Made by a program: the position numbers and the translations under genes. Of a stretch of DNA of 64,000 bases, positions 1 to 8,385 are shown in pieces. Source of the stretch: Paracoccaceae bacterium (lineage in GTDB: Bacteria; Pseudomonadota; Alphaproteobacteria; Rhodobacterales; Rhodobacteraceae); the NCBI GenBank assembly GCA_947504705.1, contig CANNIA010000001.1:124001-188000 (forward strand). Direction: 5' to 3'. The notes beneath the pieces were generated by a model, which searched no databases, was not told where the DNA came from, and saw only the letters and a list, made by a program, of their open reading frames with translations. Position 1 is the stretch's first letter. Every line of letters begins with the position of its first letter.

Positions 1-403
1 ACAGCGCGGGTTGCCAGTGGTCCAGGAAACGCGCCAAATAGCGTGGGGCGTCGAGGGGCAGGAACTGATGCCGTGTGCGGGGCGGCAGGTTTCCGGCCAT
101 AACCTCGGCCGATCCGCGGGTGGTAGAGGTGACCAGAAATTCCGCCTCTGGCACACGGGCCGCCATGGCCGCAATCAGCCCGCGCAGGGCCAGCACTTCC
201 CCCAGGCCCACGGCATGCAGCCAGACCAGCGGGACTTCGGGCCGGGGCAGAGACGCCTCACCCAGCTTTTCCCGCCAGCGGCCAGGGATTTCCTTGCCTC
301 GGGCAAGACGACGCCTCAGCAGCACCGGCGCAGCCAAGGGAATAGCCCGCGACACGGCCAGATAGGCCCTTAGGCCAAGGCCCTTTGGCTTAGGCGATGT
401 CAC
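1..403 (-). CDS. WaaA-like (Kdo transferase family) glycosyltransferase, partial
   Basis: Runs off the left edge; 134 N-terminal residues are visible. A GTG start at 401-403 gives a protein beginning VTSPKPKGLG and overlaps the end of neuC by 14 nt, so the two genes are probably translationally coupled. Residues 41-48 read GRWREKLG and 63-69 read HAVGLGE, the signature of the WaaA/KdtA (GT30) N-terminal domain, whose final Glu is the catalytic base in the family; a following LVTSTTRGSAEV stretch also fits. WaaA normally moves Kdo from CMP-Kdo to lipid A. Placement beside neuC suggests a paralogue acting on another CMP-activated ulosonic acid; that is inference. The C-terminal half is not in the window. 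Confidence 0.8.
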   Translation of the reverse strand, partial: MTSPKPKGLGLRAYLAVSRAIPLAAPVLLRRRLARGKEIPGRWREKLGEASLPRPEVPLVWLHAVGLGEVLALRGLIAAMAARVPEAEFLVTSTTRGSAEVMAGNLPPRTRHQFLPLDAPRYLARFLDHWQPAL

Positions 404-1511
404 GGAAGGCCTTTTGCAGGCTGAGGTTCCAGAAGTCGGGCCGGGCCAACACTTCGACGAAGCGTTCCGCCGCCGAGCCTTGGCCGAAGCCGTGATGCGG
501 CGTGGCCACCCTGCCCCAATGGTCGCGCAGGAAACCAAGGATCGCAGCCCGGTCCCCGGCATCGCAGGCGGTAACCGACGGCGCATCTGACCGGTTCGTT
601 TGCCGGGTGCCGATATCCAGCGACGGCAAGCCCAGGAACGGAGCCTCGCGTACCCCAGCGCTGGAATTGCCGACCATGCAGGCGGCGCTTTTCATCAGTT
701 CGCTAAAATGCGCGAACCGCATCGAGGGCAGCAGCCGGAACCGATCCTTCGGCAGGCGTTCCATCACGGCGAAGATATCCTGCGATCCGGGGTCATTGTT
801 CGGCGCGATCACAACGAACTGCCGCCCCGAGGCCTCCAATGCCCCGAAAAGGCCCTGGGCCTGCGCACCAATCGTATCCTGCTCTGAGGTGACAGGATGA
901 AAGGTCACGATCCCATAATCCGGGAAGGCAATCTCATAACGCGCGCGCACCTCCGCCAACGTCACACCCGAGGGCCGCGCGTGGAAATCCAGTTCGGGTG
1001 AGCCGATGGCGTGAATGGTTTCCGCCGGTTCGCCCAAGGCCATGACCCGGCGGGCGGCGGCGTCCGAGGACACAAAATGATAGGTGCAAAGCTTGGTGTT
1101 GCAGTGCCGAAACACCTCATCAATCGTGCCCGACACCTCGCCCCCCTCGATATGGGCCGAGCGGACATAGTTCGTGGCCGCGACCAATGCCCCCGCCAAC
1201 GCCTCGATCCGGTCGCCGTGCAATACGATCAAGTCGGGCTTCGAAGCTGCGACATAGGCGGAAAACCCGGCTACCGTGCGCGCAAGGATCAGGTCCTGCG
1301 GATCGCCTTCGGACTGGTTGACGAATTCCTCGACCCCCACCCCCGACATGCGCCGCACTTCGTTCCGGGTCAGCCCGTAACGCTCCATCATGTGCATGCC
1401 GGTGACGAAGAAGGTCACCCGATGCCCGGCATCGCGGGCGGCAATCGCCAAGGGCTCCAGCTTGCCGAAATCGGCGCGGGTCCCGGTAAGGAAAAGGAGG
1501 TGACGGGTCAT
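390..1511 (-). CDS. neuC: UDP-N-acetylglucosamine 2-epimerase (hydrolysing), NeuC family
   Basis: 373 residues, full family length. It opens with TGTRADFGKLEPL (residues 9-21), the substrate-loop signature of NeuC/WecB epimerases. VLHGDRIEALA, HIEGGEVSGTIDE and a C-terminal GNSSAGVREAPFLGLP nucleotide-sugar segment follow in family order. The family hydrolyses UDP-GlcNAc (or a related UDP-sugar) to ManNAc and UDP, the first step towards sialic or other nonulosonic acids; NeuB at 6520-7548 would use the product. ATG start at 1511; the neighbouring + gene begins 113 bp away, so the interval between them should hold divergent promoters. Exact sugar specificity cannot be read from sequence. Confidence 0.9.
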   Translation of the reverse strand: MTRHLLFLTGTRADFGKLEPLAIAARDAGHRVTFFVTGMHMMERYGLTRNEVRRMSGVGVEEFVNQSEGDPQDLILARTVAGFSAYVAASKPDLIVLHGDRIEALAGALVAATNYVRSAHIEGGEVSGTIDEVFRHCNTKLCTYHFVSSDAAARRVMALGEPAETIHAIGSPELDFHARPSGVTLAEVRARYEIAFPDYGIVTFHPVTSEQDTIGAQAQGLFGALEASGRQFVVIAPNNDPGSQDIFAVMERLPKDRFRLLPSMRFAHFSELMKSAACMVGNSSAGVREAPFLGLPSLDIGTRQTNRSDAPSVTACDAGDRAAILGFLRDHWGRVATPHHGFGQGSAAERFVEVLARPDFWNLSLQKAFRDIA

Positions 1512-1624
1512 AAGGTTGTTTTGCGCATTTGTCCGGAAACGGCAACGGCTATCGGCATTGCCGAGACTACCTTTTGCTTGGACAAAAGTGCTGTTAAGGC
1601 ACGGGCACCGAAAAGGAGCGCGTC

Positions 1625-2656
1625 TTGCAACCGAACAGGGTCGTCTTGCTTAACGATACCGATGAGGGCGGCACTCATTTCGGCTGCGCGCGCGTTATGC
1701 GCACAATCCGGACCGAACTGGCCAAGCGTGGCCTGTACGACCTGCCCTCGATCAAGGTCGGAACAGACTGGCGACGTGACCCTGCACTCGTCAAGAGGAT
1801 CGACGAAGCTGACCTGGTGGTGATCAACGGCGAGGGTACGCTGCACCATGGCAAGCGACGCGGGCGCTGGCTACTTGAAGCCGGTGCAAGGGTCAAAGCA
1901 CGCGGTGGGCGTGTGGCATTGATCAACGCCCTATGGCAGCAGAACCCGCCAGATTGGGCGCGTCTTCTGCAGGATTTCGACATACTGGCCTGTCGGGACA
2001 GTCGCTCCGCCAGCGATATGGCATCAGAAACCGGTCGTAAGGTCCTTTGGTTGGGCGACCTTTCGATGCTCCACCATTGGCATGGCCCCACATTGCCCCG
2101 ATCCGGGGTTATTGTCGGTTGCTCCGTGCACGGATCCGTAACGGAGGCCCTTGCCCGATTTGCCAAGGTGGGTGGGCATGATTTTCTGCCAGTCACCACG
2201 GCAATGAAAACAGCTCCGACCCATCTGTCGGGTTGGCGTCGACGTTTTGGCGACTGGCACGCCGATCAGAAAAACCGTGGCTTCCTTGCACGCCACGCCA
2301 ACACCCGCTTTGTCTCTAATGACGAGGCTTATCTGACACAGCTTTCGCAAAGCACTATGCTTGTCACCGGGCGGTTTCACGCGGCATGTCTTGCGGTGCT
2401 TTCCGGTACGCCCTTTCTGGCAGTGTCTTCAAACAGCTGGAAGATCGAGGCCCTGATCAAGGACATCGGCCTAGATCCTTTGCGTTTACGCACTCTCCAA
2501 TCTCTGACACAGTCGACCTTATCTGAAAGGGACTGGACCTATTCGACAGATGAACGCGCCGCGATTGCGGCAAATTTGGAAGGATGGCGCGCAACTGGAA
2601 CGTTACTTTTCGACCAGATCGCCGCACTTGAAAGCCGCGCCAGGATGCCGGCATAA
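1625..2656 (+). CDS. polysaccharide pyruvyl transferase family protein
   Basis: 343 residues. TTG start preceded by AAAGGAG (1612-1618) at good spacing. The order of motifs matches the PF04230 family: an N-terminal NDTDEGGTHFGCARVM segment, VVINGEGTLHH near residues 62-72, CRDSRS mid-protein, and VTGRFHAACLAVLSGTPFL near the C-terminus (the conserved R-x-H site). Members transfer pyruvate from PEP to hexoses, or in related branches act on other glycan donors. First gene of the + strand glycan block between neuC and neuB, so a role in decorating a surface polysaccharide is likely. The acceptor is unknown. Confidence 0.75.
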   Translation: MQPNRVVLLNDTDEGGTHFGCARVMRTIRTELAKRGLYDLPSIKVGTDWRRDPALVKRIDEADLVVINGEGTLHHGKRRGRWLLEAGARVKARGGRVALINALWQQNPPDWARLLQDFDILACRDSRSASDMASETGRKVLWLGDLSMLHHWHGPTLPRSGVIVGCSVHGSVTEALARFAKVGGHDFLPVTTAMKTAPTHLSGWRRRFGDWHADQKNRGFLARHANTRFVSNDEAYLTQLSQSTMLVTGRFHAACLAVLSGTPFLAVSSNSWKIEALIKDIGLDPLRLRTLQSLTQSTLSERDWTYSTDERAAIAANLEGWRATGTLLFDQIAALESRARMPA

Positions 2657-2758
2657 ATGTCCGAGCGATCAAGGCTTGCAACCTTGCGGATAGCGCAGCG
2701 CGTTGCCAGGGAGGGCGGCTTCCGGTAAGCAGTAAAAACACGTAGTGTCCGGACGGCC

Positions 2759-3535
2759 ATGCCAGAAATCAACTGCATCTGCATCAAGTTCGGAACCGCC
2801 TACGGGCCGGAATACGTGAACCGGCTGCGGGCCGGGCTGGCGCGGAACACGACGTCCGACCTGCGGTTTTTCTGCATGACCGACGATGCCAGCGGGACTG
2901 GACCTGGTGTCGAGCTTCTGCCTCTGCCCAAGGAACCCTTTGCCGAACGGATGCTGAAGGCGATGGAAACCGCGCCAAAACGTGGCCGGTTGCAGAAGAT
3001 AAGCCTGTTTCGTCCGGACTTGATACCCGATCTCAACGGCCCGCTTCTTGTTTTCGATCTGGATGTCGCGGTCGTCGGCCCCATTGACGATCTGCGCGAC
3101 TTTGCACCGGGAAGGCTGTGCATGCGGCGCGAGTGGAAGCATTCCAGCCGCGCGCCCTCGATTGGCCATGGCTCGGTCGAACGGTTTGATCCCAAAATGC
3201 ACAGCTATCTTTACGACTTCATGGCGCGCGACCCCGAAGCGGCTGTCGCCTTGGGGGGCGGGTCGGAACAGACCTATACCTCGGCCAGCGCCGTCAGGGC
3301 GGGCGATTTCCAGCCCTTTCCAAACGATTGGATCACCAGCTTCAAATACGACTGCCGCCCGATGCGCCCGCTGAACCTGTTTGTGGAACCGCACCTTCCC
3401 GCCAATGCGCGCGTCGTCTGTTTTCATGGCCGTCCAAAGATGGACGAGGCGGTCGACGGCTACCGCTCGGACCCGTTGCGCAGCACCCGCCCCTGCAGGT
3501 GGTTGCGCAAGGCCTGGATTGGAGACGACGCATGA
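2759..3535 (+). CDS. putative glycosyltransferase (GT-A-like)
   Basis: 258 residues. I do not recognise the exact family. The N-terminus (INCICIKFGTAYGPEYVNRL) and the central VFDLDVAVVGPID segment (near residue 100) look like a nucleotide-sugar-binding GT-A fold with a DxD-like metal motif, and VVCFHGRPKMDE lies near the end, as in several capsule/LPS transferases. Its stop overlaps the next gene as ATGA (3532-3535), implying co-translation with the GT25 enzyme. ATG start at 2759; the ribosome site is weak. About 100 bp separate it from the pyruvyltransferase-like gene. Confidence 0.6.
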   Translation: MPEINCICIKFGTAYGPEYVNRLRAGLARNTTSDLRFFCMTDDASGTGPGVELLPLPKEPFAERMLKAMETAPKRGRLQKISLFRPDLIPDLNGPLLVFDLDVAVVGPIDDLRDFAPGRLCMRREWKHSSRAPSIGHGSVERFDPKMHSYLYDFMARDPEAAVALGGGSEQTYTSASAVRAGDFQPFPNDWITSFKYDCRPMRPLNLFVEPHLPANARVVCFHGRPKMDEAVDGYRSDPLRSTRPCRWLRKAWIGDDA

Positions 3536-4329
3536 CCGACCTTTTACAGGACCTGCCGGTCTGGTTGATCAACCTGCCTCGCGCCACGGCCCGCCGCGAA
3601 AGGATGGAGGCGCGGCTGGAAAAGCTGGGCCTTGCCTACACGTTGTTTCCCGGCGTCGACGGCAAGGCGGAAGAGGCGCGTCTGCTTGCCAACGTCGATG
3701 TCCCGGCCTTTGAACGCAACGTCGGCCGCAAGGTGCTTGTCGGCGGGATCGGCTGCTACCATTCGCATCTGGCGGTGTGGGAAGCCTTTCTTGCCAGCGG
3801 CAAACCCGTGGCGCTGATCCTGGAAGATGACGTGATCTTCCATGACGATTTTTTGGCCGCTGTCCGGCTGGGTCTACAGACGGTCGCCCATTGGGATTTC
3901 CTGAAACTGAACTGCATCCGCGCCAAGCAGCCGATCTGCCAGGGGCTGGTTGGGTCTTATCGGCTGAACGCCTATCTGGGCCCCGCCACCGGAACCGGAG
4001 CCTATCTGATTACCCGCGACACGGCAGCCAAGCTTCTGCCCGGCATGCAGCGCGTCACCCGTCCCACCGATCACGAGATCAACCGGTTCTTCGTCCATGA
4101 TTTTCGCCTGCGCGGTCTGGAGCCTTTCCCCAGCCACCTTGAAGACGGCGAAAGCCTGATCGCCACCGGGCCGGGCGGATATGGTGGTATCCGAAAATTC
4201 CCCTGGTACCGACGTCTGCCAAATTACCGGCTGCGGATCGGCAATCATTTTCGCCGACTCTGGTGGCTTGTGAAGCGCCGCGAGATCCGTGCTCGATATC
4301 GCAGCCTCATTGCCGCGCCAAAACTCTGA
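3532..4329 (+). CDS. glycosyltransferase family 25 (LPS biosynthesis) protein
   Basis: 265 residues from the ATG that overlaps the preceding stop (ATGA). It starts MTDLLQDLPVWLINLPRATA, the typical GT25 opening (V-x-x-INL-x-R-x-x-R). GCYHSHLAVWEAF and LILEDDVIF (the family EDD motif) follow, then TGTGAYLITRDTAAKLL. GT25 enzymes add galactose or related sugars to LPS cores or capsules. The frame is open further upstream, but the overlap start is the one that fits the family N-terminus. Co-translated with the preceding transferase. Confidence 0.85.
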   Translation: MTDLLQDLPVWLINLPRATARRERMEARLEKLGLAYTLFPGVDGKAEEARLLANVDVPAFERNVGRKVLVGGIGCYHSHLAVWEAFLASGKPVALILEDDVIFHDDFLAAVRLGLQTVAHWDFLKLNCIRAKQPICQGLVGSYRLNAYLGPATGTGAYLITRDTAAKLLPGMQRVTRPTDHEINRFFVHDFRLRGLEPFPSHLEDGESLIATGPGGYGGIRKFPWYRRLPNYRLRIGNHFRRLWWLVKRREIRARYRSLIAAPKL

Positions 4330-4341
4330 GAGGAACGTCCG

Positions 4342-4983
4342 TTGCCTATCTATCGCATTGGCTCAACCAAAGTCCTGTTCATCCATATCCCTAAGACTGC
4401 GGGAATGGCCCTTGACTCACACCTCACGGCGCACAGTACCGCTTCGATCTTCAGCGAAAGGCTTGTCATGCCGAAAGGGGTCTTTGGCCCCAGGCACCAA
4501 CCCGCCCGGGTTCTGACCAAAGTCTTCCTTCCCGAGATGATCGATTATGCCTTCACGGTCGTCCGCCATCCCGTGGCGCGGCTGGTGTCGGAATACCGCT
4601 ACCAGCGGCGCGGAGGCCCAATCCAGCTGTCGCGCTTTCGCTTCATGGGCTTCAACACCTGGCTGCGATATTCGCTTTGGCGCATTCAAAGTCACCCGAA
4701 TTGGCGCGGCGGGCATTTCCGGCCACAGACCGACTATCTTTGCTTTGACGCACAAGTCTTCCGCTTCGAAGACGGGCTCCCCGCGGTTATGCAGGGTGTC
4801 AGCAAGGCAACCGGCATCGACATCCCCTTCCATACGCCCGAACGGAACGTCTCGGCCCCGCGCGAGGTGCGGATGTCGCAGACCAGCCTTGACCGGATCA
4901 TTCGCACCTATGCGGCAGATTTTGAACGTTTCGGCTATTCGAAGGACTTGCCGCAGATCAAGGGCGTCACCCTGACCCGCTAG
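4342..4983 (+). CDS. sulfotransferase family protein
   Basis: 213 residues. TTG start at 4342, with GAGAGGAA 8-14 nt upstream, overlapping the previous stop region. FIHIPKTAGMALDSHL (residues about 13-28) is a PAPS 5'-phosphosulfate loop, and FTVVRHPVARLVSEYRY is the 3'-phosphate-binding element of the carbohydrate-sulfotransferase (PF03567-like) fold. Such enzymes move sulfate from PAPS to a glycan hydroxyl. The setting among glycosyltransferases suggests sulfation of the same surface glycan. It is only distantly like the tandem pair that follows. Confidence 0.75.
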   Translation: MPIYRIGSTKVLFIHIPKTAGMALDSHLTAHSTASIFSERLVMPKGVFGPRHQPARVLTKVFLPEMIDYAFTVVRHPVARLVSEYRYQRRGGPIQLSRFRFMGFNTWLRYSLWRIQSHPNWRGGHFRPQTDYLCFDAQVFRFEDGLPAVMQGVSKATGIDIPFHTPERNVSAPREVRMSQTSLDRIIRTYAADFERFGYSKDLPQIKGVTLTR

Positions 4984-5091
4984 CCGACCCGAACGCAGGC
5001 CCGTGCCAGGTACCGCGGCCAATCAGGTCGACAGCCTCGGGGACTGGTCATATAGAGACTGCTGGATCGACTTTGCGCAAAGGCTGAAGAG

Positions 5092-5790
5092 ATGAACCTT
5101 GTCAGACGGCCCAATGGGCCCTTCGGGTTGATTGATCACCTTCATGGCCTGCAGTCGATCGTTGCAAAATGGTGGGGTCGTCCCACATCCGGCATGCTGA
5201 CCGACCTGATCATCGCCGGCAGCCCTGTTATCTTTCTTCACAATCCCAAGACCGGCGGCAAATCCCTGCGCGATTTCCTGCACGTCAAGCGATCCTCACA
5301 CACCTTTGCCAGCGAACGTCTTTCGTCCGGGCAATGGCACGCGACCTTCTCGATTGCAGCCGTAAGGCAGCCGTTCGAGCGGTTCTTGTCGGGCTACTAC
5401 GACCGGATCCTCGGGGCGGCAGAGAATGGCCTGGTCAAAATGTATGGCCCCGAGATCAAGAAGATCAGCCCGTTCGAATTCCTTGAGGTCATCGAGTTGA
5501 ACCCAAAGTTCAGCGGTCGGCAGATCCAATGGACGGATTACCCCTCCTCAACCAAACCGCGCGCCGATCTGATCCTTCGGCATGAAACGATCGGGACCTG
5601 GAAGGAACAGATGCTGCAAGCCGGGCTTGATGTTTCCAGCCGGTCGTTCCCACACCTGAACCGCAGCAAGCGGGCCGAGGCCAACCATCTGGAAACACTG
5701 AAGATGTCGCCTGAAGACTTTGCGCGGCTTGAGTTGGCGGTGAAAGACTATTTCCGCTGTGATTATGAGGCCTTTGGCTATCCGCTCTGA
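5092..5790 (+). CDS. sulfotransferase family protein, tandem copy 1
   Basis: 232 residues, ATG start with AAGAG just upstream. IFLHNPKTGGKSLRDFLHV is a PAPS 5'-phosphosulfate loop and FSIAAVRQPFERFLSGYYDR a 3'-phosphate loop, so this is a small PAPS-dependent sulfotransferase-like protein. It aligns end to end with the next gene: shared stretches include the N-terminal RRP-x-GPFGL, KPRADLILR, and NRSKR near the C-terminus. The two lie 26 bp apart and have the same length, so they are a tandem duplication. Substrate unknown. Confidence 0.75.
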   Translation: MNLVRRPNGPFGLIDHLHGLQSIVAKWWGRPTSGMLTDLIIAGSPVIFLHNPKTGGKSLRDFLHVKRSSHTFASERLSSGQWHATFSIAAVRQPFERFLSGYYDRILGAAENGLVKMYGPEIKKISPFEFLEVIELNPKFSGRQIQWTDYPSSTKPRADLILRHETIGTWKEQMLQAGLDVSSRSFPHLNRSKRAEANHLETLKMSPEDFARLELAVKDYFRCDYEAFGYPL

Positions 5791-5816
5791 CCCGCACCGA
5801 TTGGCAGGAGGTGACC

Positions 5817-6515
5817 TTGACCCTGAAACGGCGACCCAAAGGCCCCTTCGGTCTTGTCGATCACGTCCACACTGTTCAGGCGGCCCTGGCAAAATTGTGG
5901 GGCCGCCCCACCGATGCGATGCGCACTGACCTTGTCTGCGACGGTAAGCCGCTGATTTTTCTGCACAACCCGAAAACCGGCGGAAAATCCCTGCGCCAGT
6001 TCCTGCATGTCAAACGCGACTCCCACGCCTTCGCCAGCGAGAGGCTTTCACCACGGCAGTGGCAGGCCTGCTTTTCCATCACTGCCGTGCGTGAACCCTT
6101 TGAACGCTTTCTGTCGAACTACTATGACCGGGTGCTGAAGCAGAACGACAATGCTCTGGTCCGGCTCTTTGGCCCCGAATTCAAGCGGATCGACGCCTTC
6201 GACTTTCTTGATGTGCTGAAGGAATTACCCGTCTTCGGTGGCCCGCAAGTGCTGTGGACCGATTATCCGCTTGCCGCCAAACCCCGGGCGGACCTGATCC
6301 TTCGCTATGAAACGATTGCCACATGGCAGGACCAACTGGTCGCGTCAGGTTTGGCCGTCGCCGACCGCAATCTGCCGCATGTCAACCGAAGCAAACGGTC
6401 CGAGTCGAACCATCTCGAAGCCCTGCGCCTGTCGCAAGCCGATTTCGATCGGTTAGAGGCGGCGGTGAAGGATCACTTCCACGCCGACTACGCGGCATTC
6501 GGCTACCCGCTTTAA
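5817..6515 (+). CDS. sulfotransferase family protein, tandem copy 2
   Basis: 232 residues from a TTG start at 5817. A GTG at 5811 is in frame, but the AGGAG at 5806-5810 abuts it; the TTG sits 6 nt after AGGAG, and its product (MTLKRRPKGPFGL) aligns residue for residue with copy 1 (MNLVRRPNGPFGL), so I chose it. FLHNPKTGGKSLRQFLHV and ITAVREPFERFLSNYYDR are the PAPS-binding loops. The copies have diverged in the middle, so substrate preferences may differ. Its stop lies 4 bp from the end of convergent neuB. Confidence 0.75.
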   Translation: MTLKRRPKGPFGLVDHVHTVQAALAKLWGRPTDAMRTDLVCDGKPLIFLHNPKTGGKSLRQFLHVKRDSHAFASERLSPRQWQACFSITAVREPFERFLSNYYDRVLKQNDNALVRLFGPEFKRIDAFDFLDVLKELPVFGGPQVLWTDYPLAAKPRADLILRYETIATWQDQLVASGLAVADRNLPHVNRSKRSESNHLEALRLSQADFDRLEAAVKDHFHADYAAFGYPL

Positions 6516-6519
6516 CCTC

Positions 6520-7548
6520 TCAAACGAAATCCGACCATGCCAGCTGCGTGTTCCGGGTCACGGCCCGGTTGAGCCGCTTGCCCAGAACCTTGTCGAAATC
6601 ATAGGCCGCAATCTCCCCGGACCCCGGACGCCGCGCCCAGATGTCCTGTTCGCGGATCACATGGCCCTTGGCCAAATCGGTATCCGCCACGACCGAGCCA
6701 CGGGCAAAGCGGTAGACATCCTCTTCCGGCGCGGACCGTTGCTTCGGGTTGTTCGCCGCGATCCAGATTTCCTTCGACCGGTCAATCAGGAACCGCAGTT
6801 CCGCCGGGTCCATCGAGCAGGTGATGTCCGGCCCTTTGCGATAACGGCTGTCGGTATAGTGCCGCTCCAGAATGCAGGCCCCCAGCGCCACCGAGGCCAG
6901 CGCCATTTCCGGCCCGATAGAATGGTCGCTGAACCCGACGACGGCCTTGGGGAATGCGTTCTTCAGATCAGTCACGCCGCGCAGGGACACAATTTCCGCC
7001 GGGCTTGGGTAAAGGTTGGTGCATTCCAGCAGCGCATACTCCACCCCGGCCTTGTCCAGAATATCTACCGAGGCGCGAATGGTTTCAATGGTTTGCATCC
7101 CCGTCGACAGGATCACGGGCTTGCCCTTGCGCGCGATGTGGCGGATCAGCGGCAGATTGTCCGCCTCACCTGAGCCGATCTTGTAGGCCGGCACATCCTG
7201 CGTCTCCAGCCAGTCGGCGGCGGCGCGCGAAAAGGGCGTCGAAATCCAGATCAGCCCAAGGCTTTCGGTATAGCGCTTCAGTTCTGCCTCTTCCTCCAGC
7301 TTCAGCGCACACCGTTCCATCACATGCCAGATCGACACATCGGCATTCGGCGGGAAGATCGACTTCGCCTCCTCGGTCATCTCGTCTTCGATGATATGGG
7401 TCTGGTGCTTGATCATCTCGCAGCCCGCACCCGCTGCCAGCCGCACCATTTCCTTGGCCACCGCCAGATCGCCGCCATGGTTGATGCCGATCTCGGCAAT
7501 GACCAAAGGCGGGTGGTTCGGTCCGATCTCGCGGTTGGCAATCTTCAT
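6520..7548 (-). CDS. neuB: N-acetylneuraminate (nonulosonate) synthase, NeuB family
   Basis: 342 residues from the ATG at 7548, preceded by AAGGGAG at 7-nt spacing; longer in-frame starts lack a site and add a non-family leader. LVIAEIGINHGGD at the N-terminus is the NeuB TIM-barrel opening; GSGEADNLPLI, GFSDHSIG and ILERHYTDSRYRKGPD are family core motifs. The last ~65 residues form an antifreeze-like SAF domain (LAKGHVIREQDI). The enzyme condenses PEP with ManNAc or a related hexosamine to give a nine-carbon ulosonic acid. It uses the NeuC product; no CMP-transferase (NeuA) gene is in the window. Confidence 0.92.
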   Translation of the reverse strand: MKIANREIGPNHPPLVIAEIGINHGGDLAVAKEMVRLAAGAGCEMIKHQTHIIEDEMTEEAKSIFPPNADVSIWHVMERCALKLEEEAELKRYTESLGLIWISTPFSRAAADWLETQDVPAYKIGSGEADNLPLIRHIARKGKPVILSTGMQTIETIRASVDILDKAGVEYALLECTNLYPSPAEIVSLRGVTDLKNAFPKAVVGFSDHSIGPEMALASVALGACILERHYTDSRYRKGPDITCSMDPAELRFLIDRSKEIWIAANNPKQRSAPEEDVYRFARGSVVADTDLAKGHVIREQDIWARRPGSGEIAAYDFDKVLGKRLNRAVTRNTQLAWSDFV

Positions 7549-7809
7549 CTGGAAGCTCCCTTGTTTGACCCCGTGCTGCATGAGCCGCCCCACCCTGTCA
7601 AGCCAGCGGATGGCGCGCAGCAGGCGACACTAAGAGAGGCACAGAAATTGGGCAAAGCGGACATATCCCTGAGTGAAACGCCCAAGGTATGGAAATCCAG
7701 CTATGTGTGTCAGCAATTGCGCGGAAAATCGCTGTAAATCAGCGCTTGTGCGTGCCATAGTCCCCGAACGGAAATCGAGCAGGGCCAGACCCGGAAACCG
7801 GGCGGCATT

Positions 7810-8289
7810 ATGGGCGTGATCATGGGTCGTCGGGAAGAAGTCGCGGCACCAGGTGCCGATACAGACGCAGTACGGATGCAATATGCCGCGCTTTGCTGGC
7901 GTGAAGGCGAGGCGGGGGTCGAGGTCCTCTTGATCACCAGTCGCGATACTGGCCGCTGGGTCATTCCCAAGGGCTGGCCAATGACGGGCCTGTCACCGGA
8001 AGATGCCGCCGCGCGCGAAGCCTGGGAAGAAGCCGGCGTCGAAGGCGTGGTCAGCCCTATCAGCCTTGGCCGCTTTGGCTATCTCAAGGAAATGGCAGCA
8101 AATCCTGCGGTGCCCTGCGCGGTGGCAGTGTTCGGCCTGCGGGTGGAAAACCTTGCCAGCAAGTTCCCGGAAAGGGCCGAACGCAAGCGTCAGTGGTTCC
8201 GCCCCGATGAAGCCGCAACCTTGGTCCGCGAGCCTGACCTGGCAGCGCTGATCGAGGGGTTCGCCCCAACGGCCGAAGGCCGCCGGTGA
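7810..8289 (+). CDS. Nudix hydrolase (DIPP-like)
   Basis: 159 residues. WVIPKGWPMTGLSPEDAAAR followed by EAWEEAGV forms the Nudix box with the REAWEEAGV metal-binding core. The KGWPM variant is common in alphaproteobacterial diphosphoinositol-polyphosphate-phosphohydrolase-like Nudix proteins. Hydrolyses a nucleoside-diphosphate-X compound; the substrate is not determinable. A second in-frame ATG at 7822 is possible. Single gene facing away from neuB. Confidence 0.85.
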   Translation: MGVIMGRREEVAAPGADTDAVRMQYAALCWREGEAGVEVLLITSRDTGRWVIPKGWPMTGLSPEDAAAREAWEEAGVEGVVSPISLGRFGYLKEMAANPAVPCAVAVFGLRVENLASKFPERAERKRQWFRPDEAATLVREPDLAALIEGFAPTAEGRR

Positions 8290-8385
8290 CCGGAGCAAGC
8301 CCCCAGCGCTAGGCCTGACCCGCCCCATTGACCTTTCCGGCGAAAGCCCTAGCTTTTGCAGGCTCGCCATGAAACGACGCCGCAT

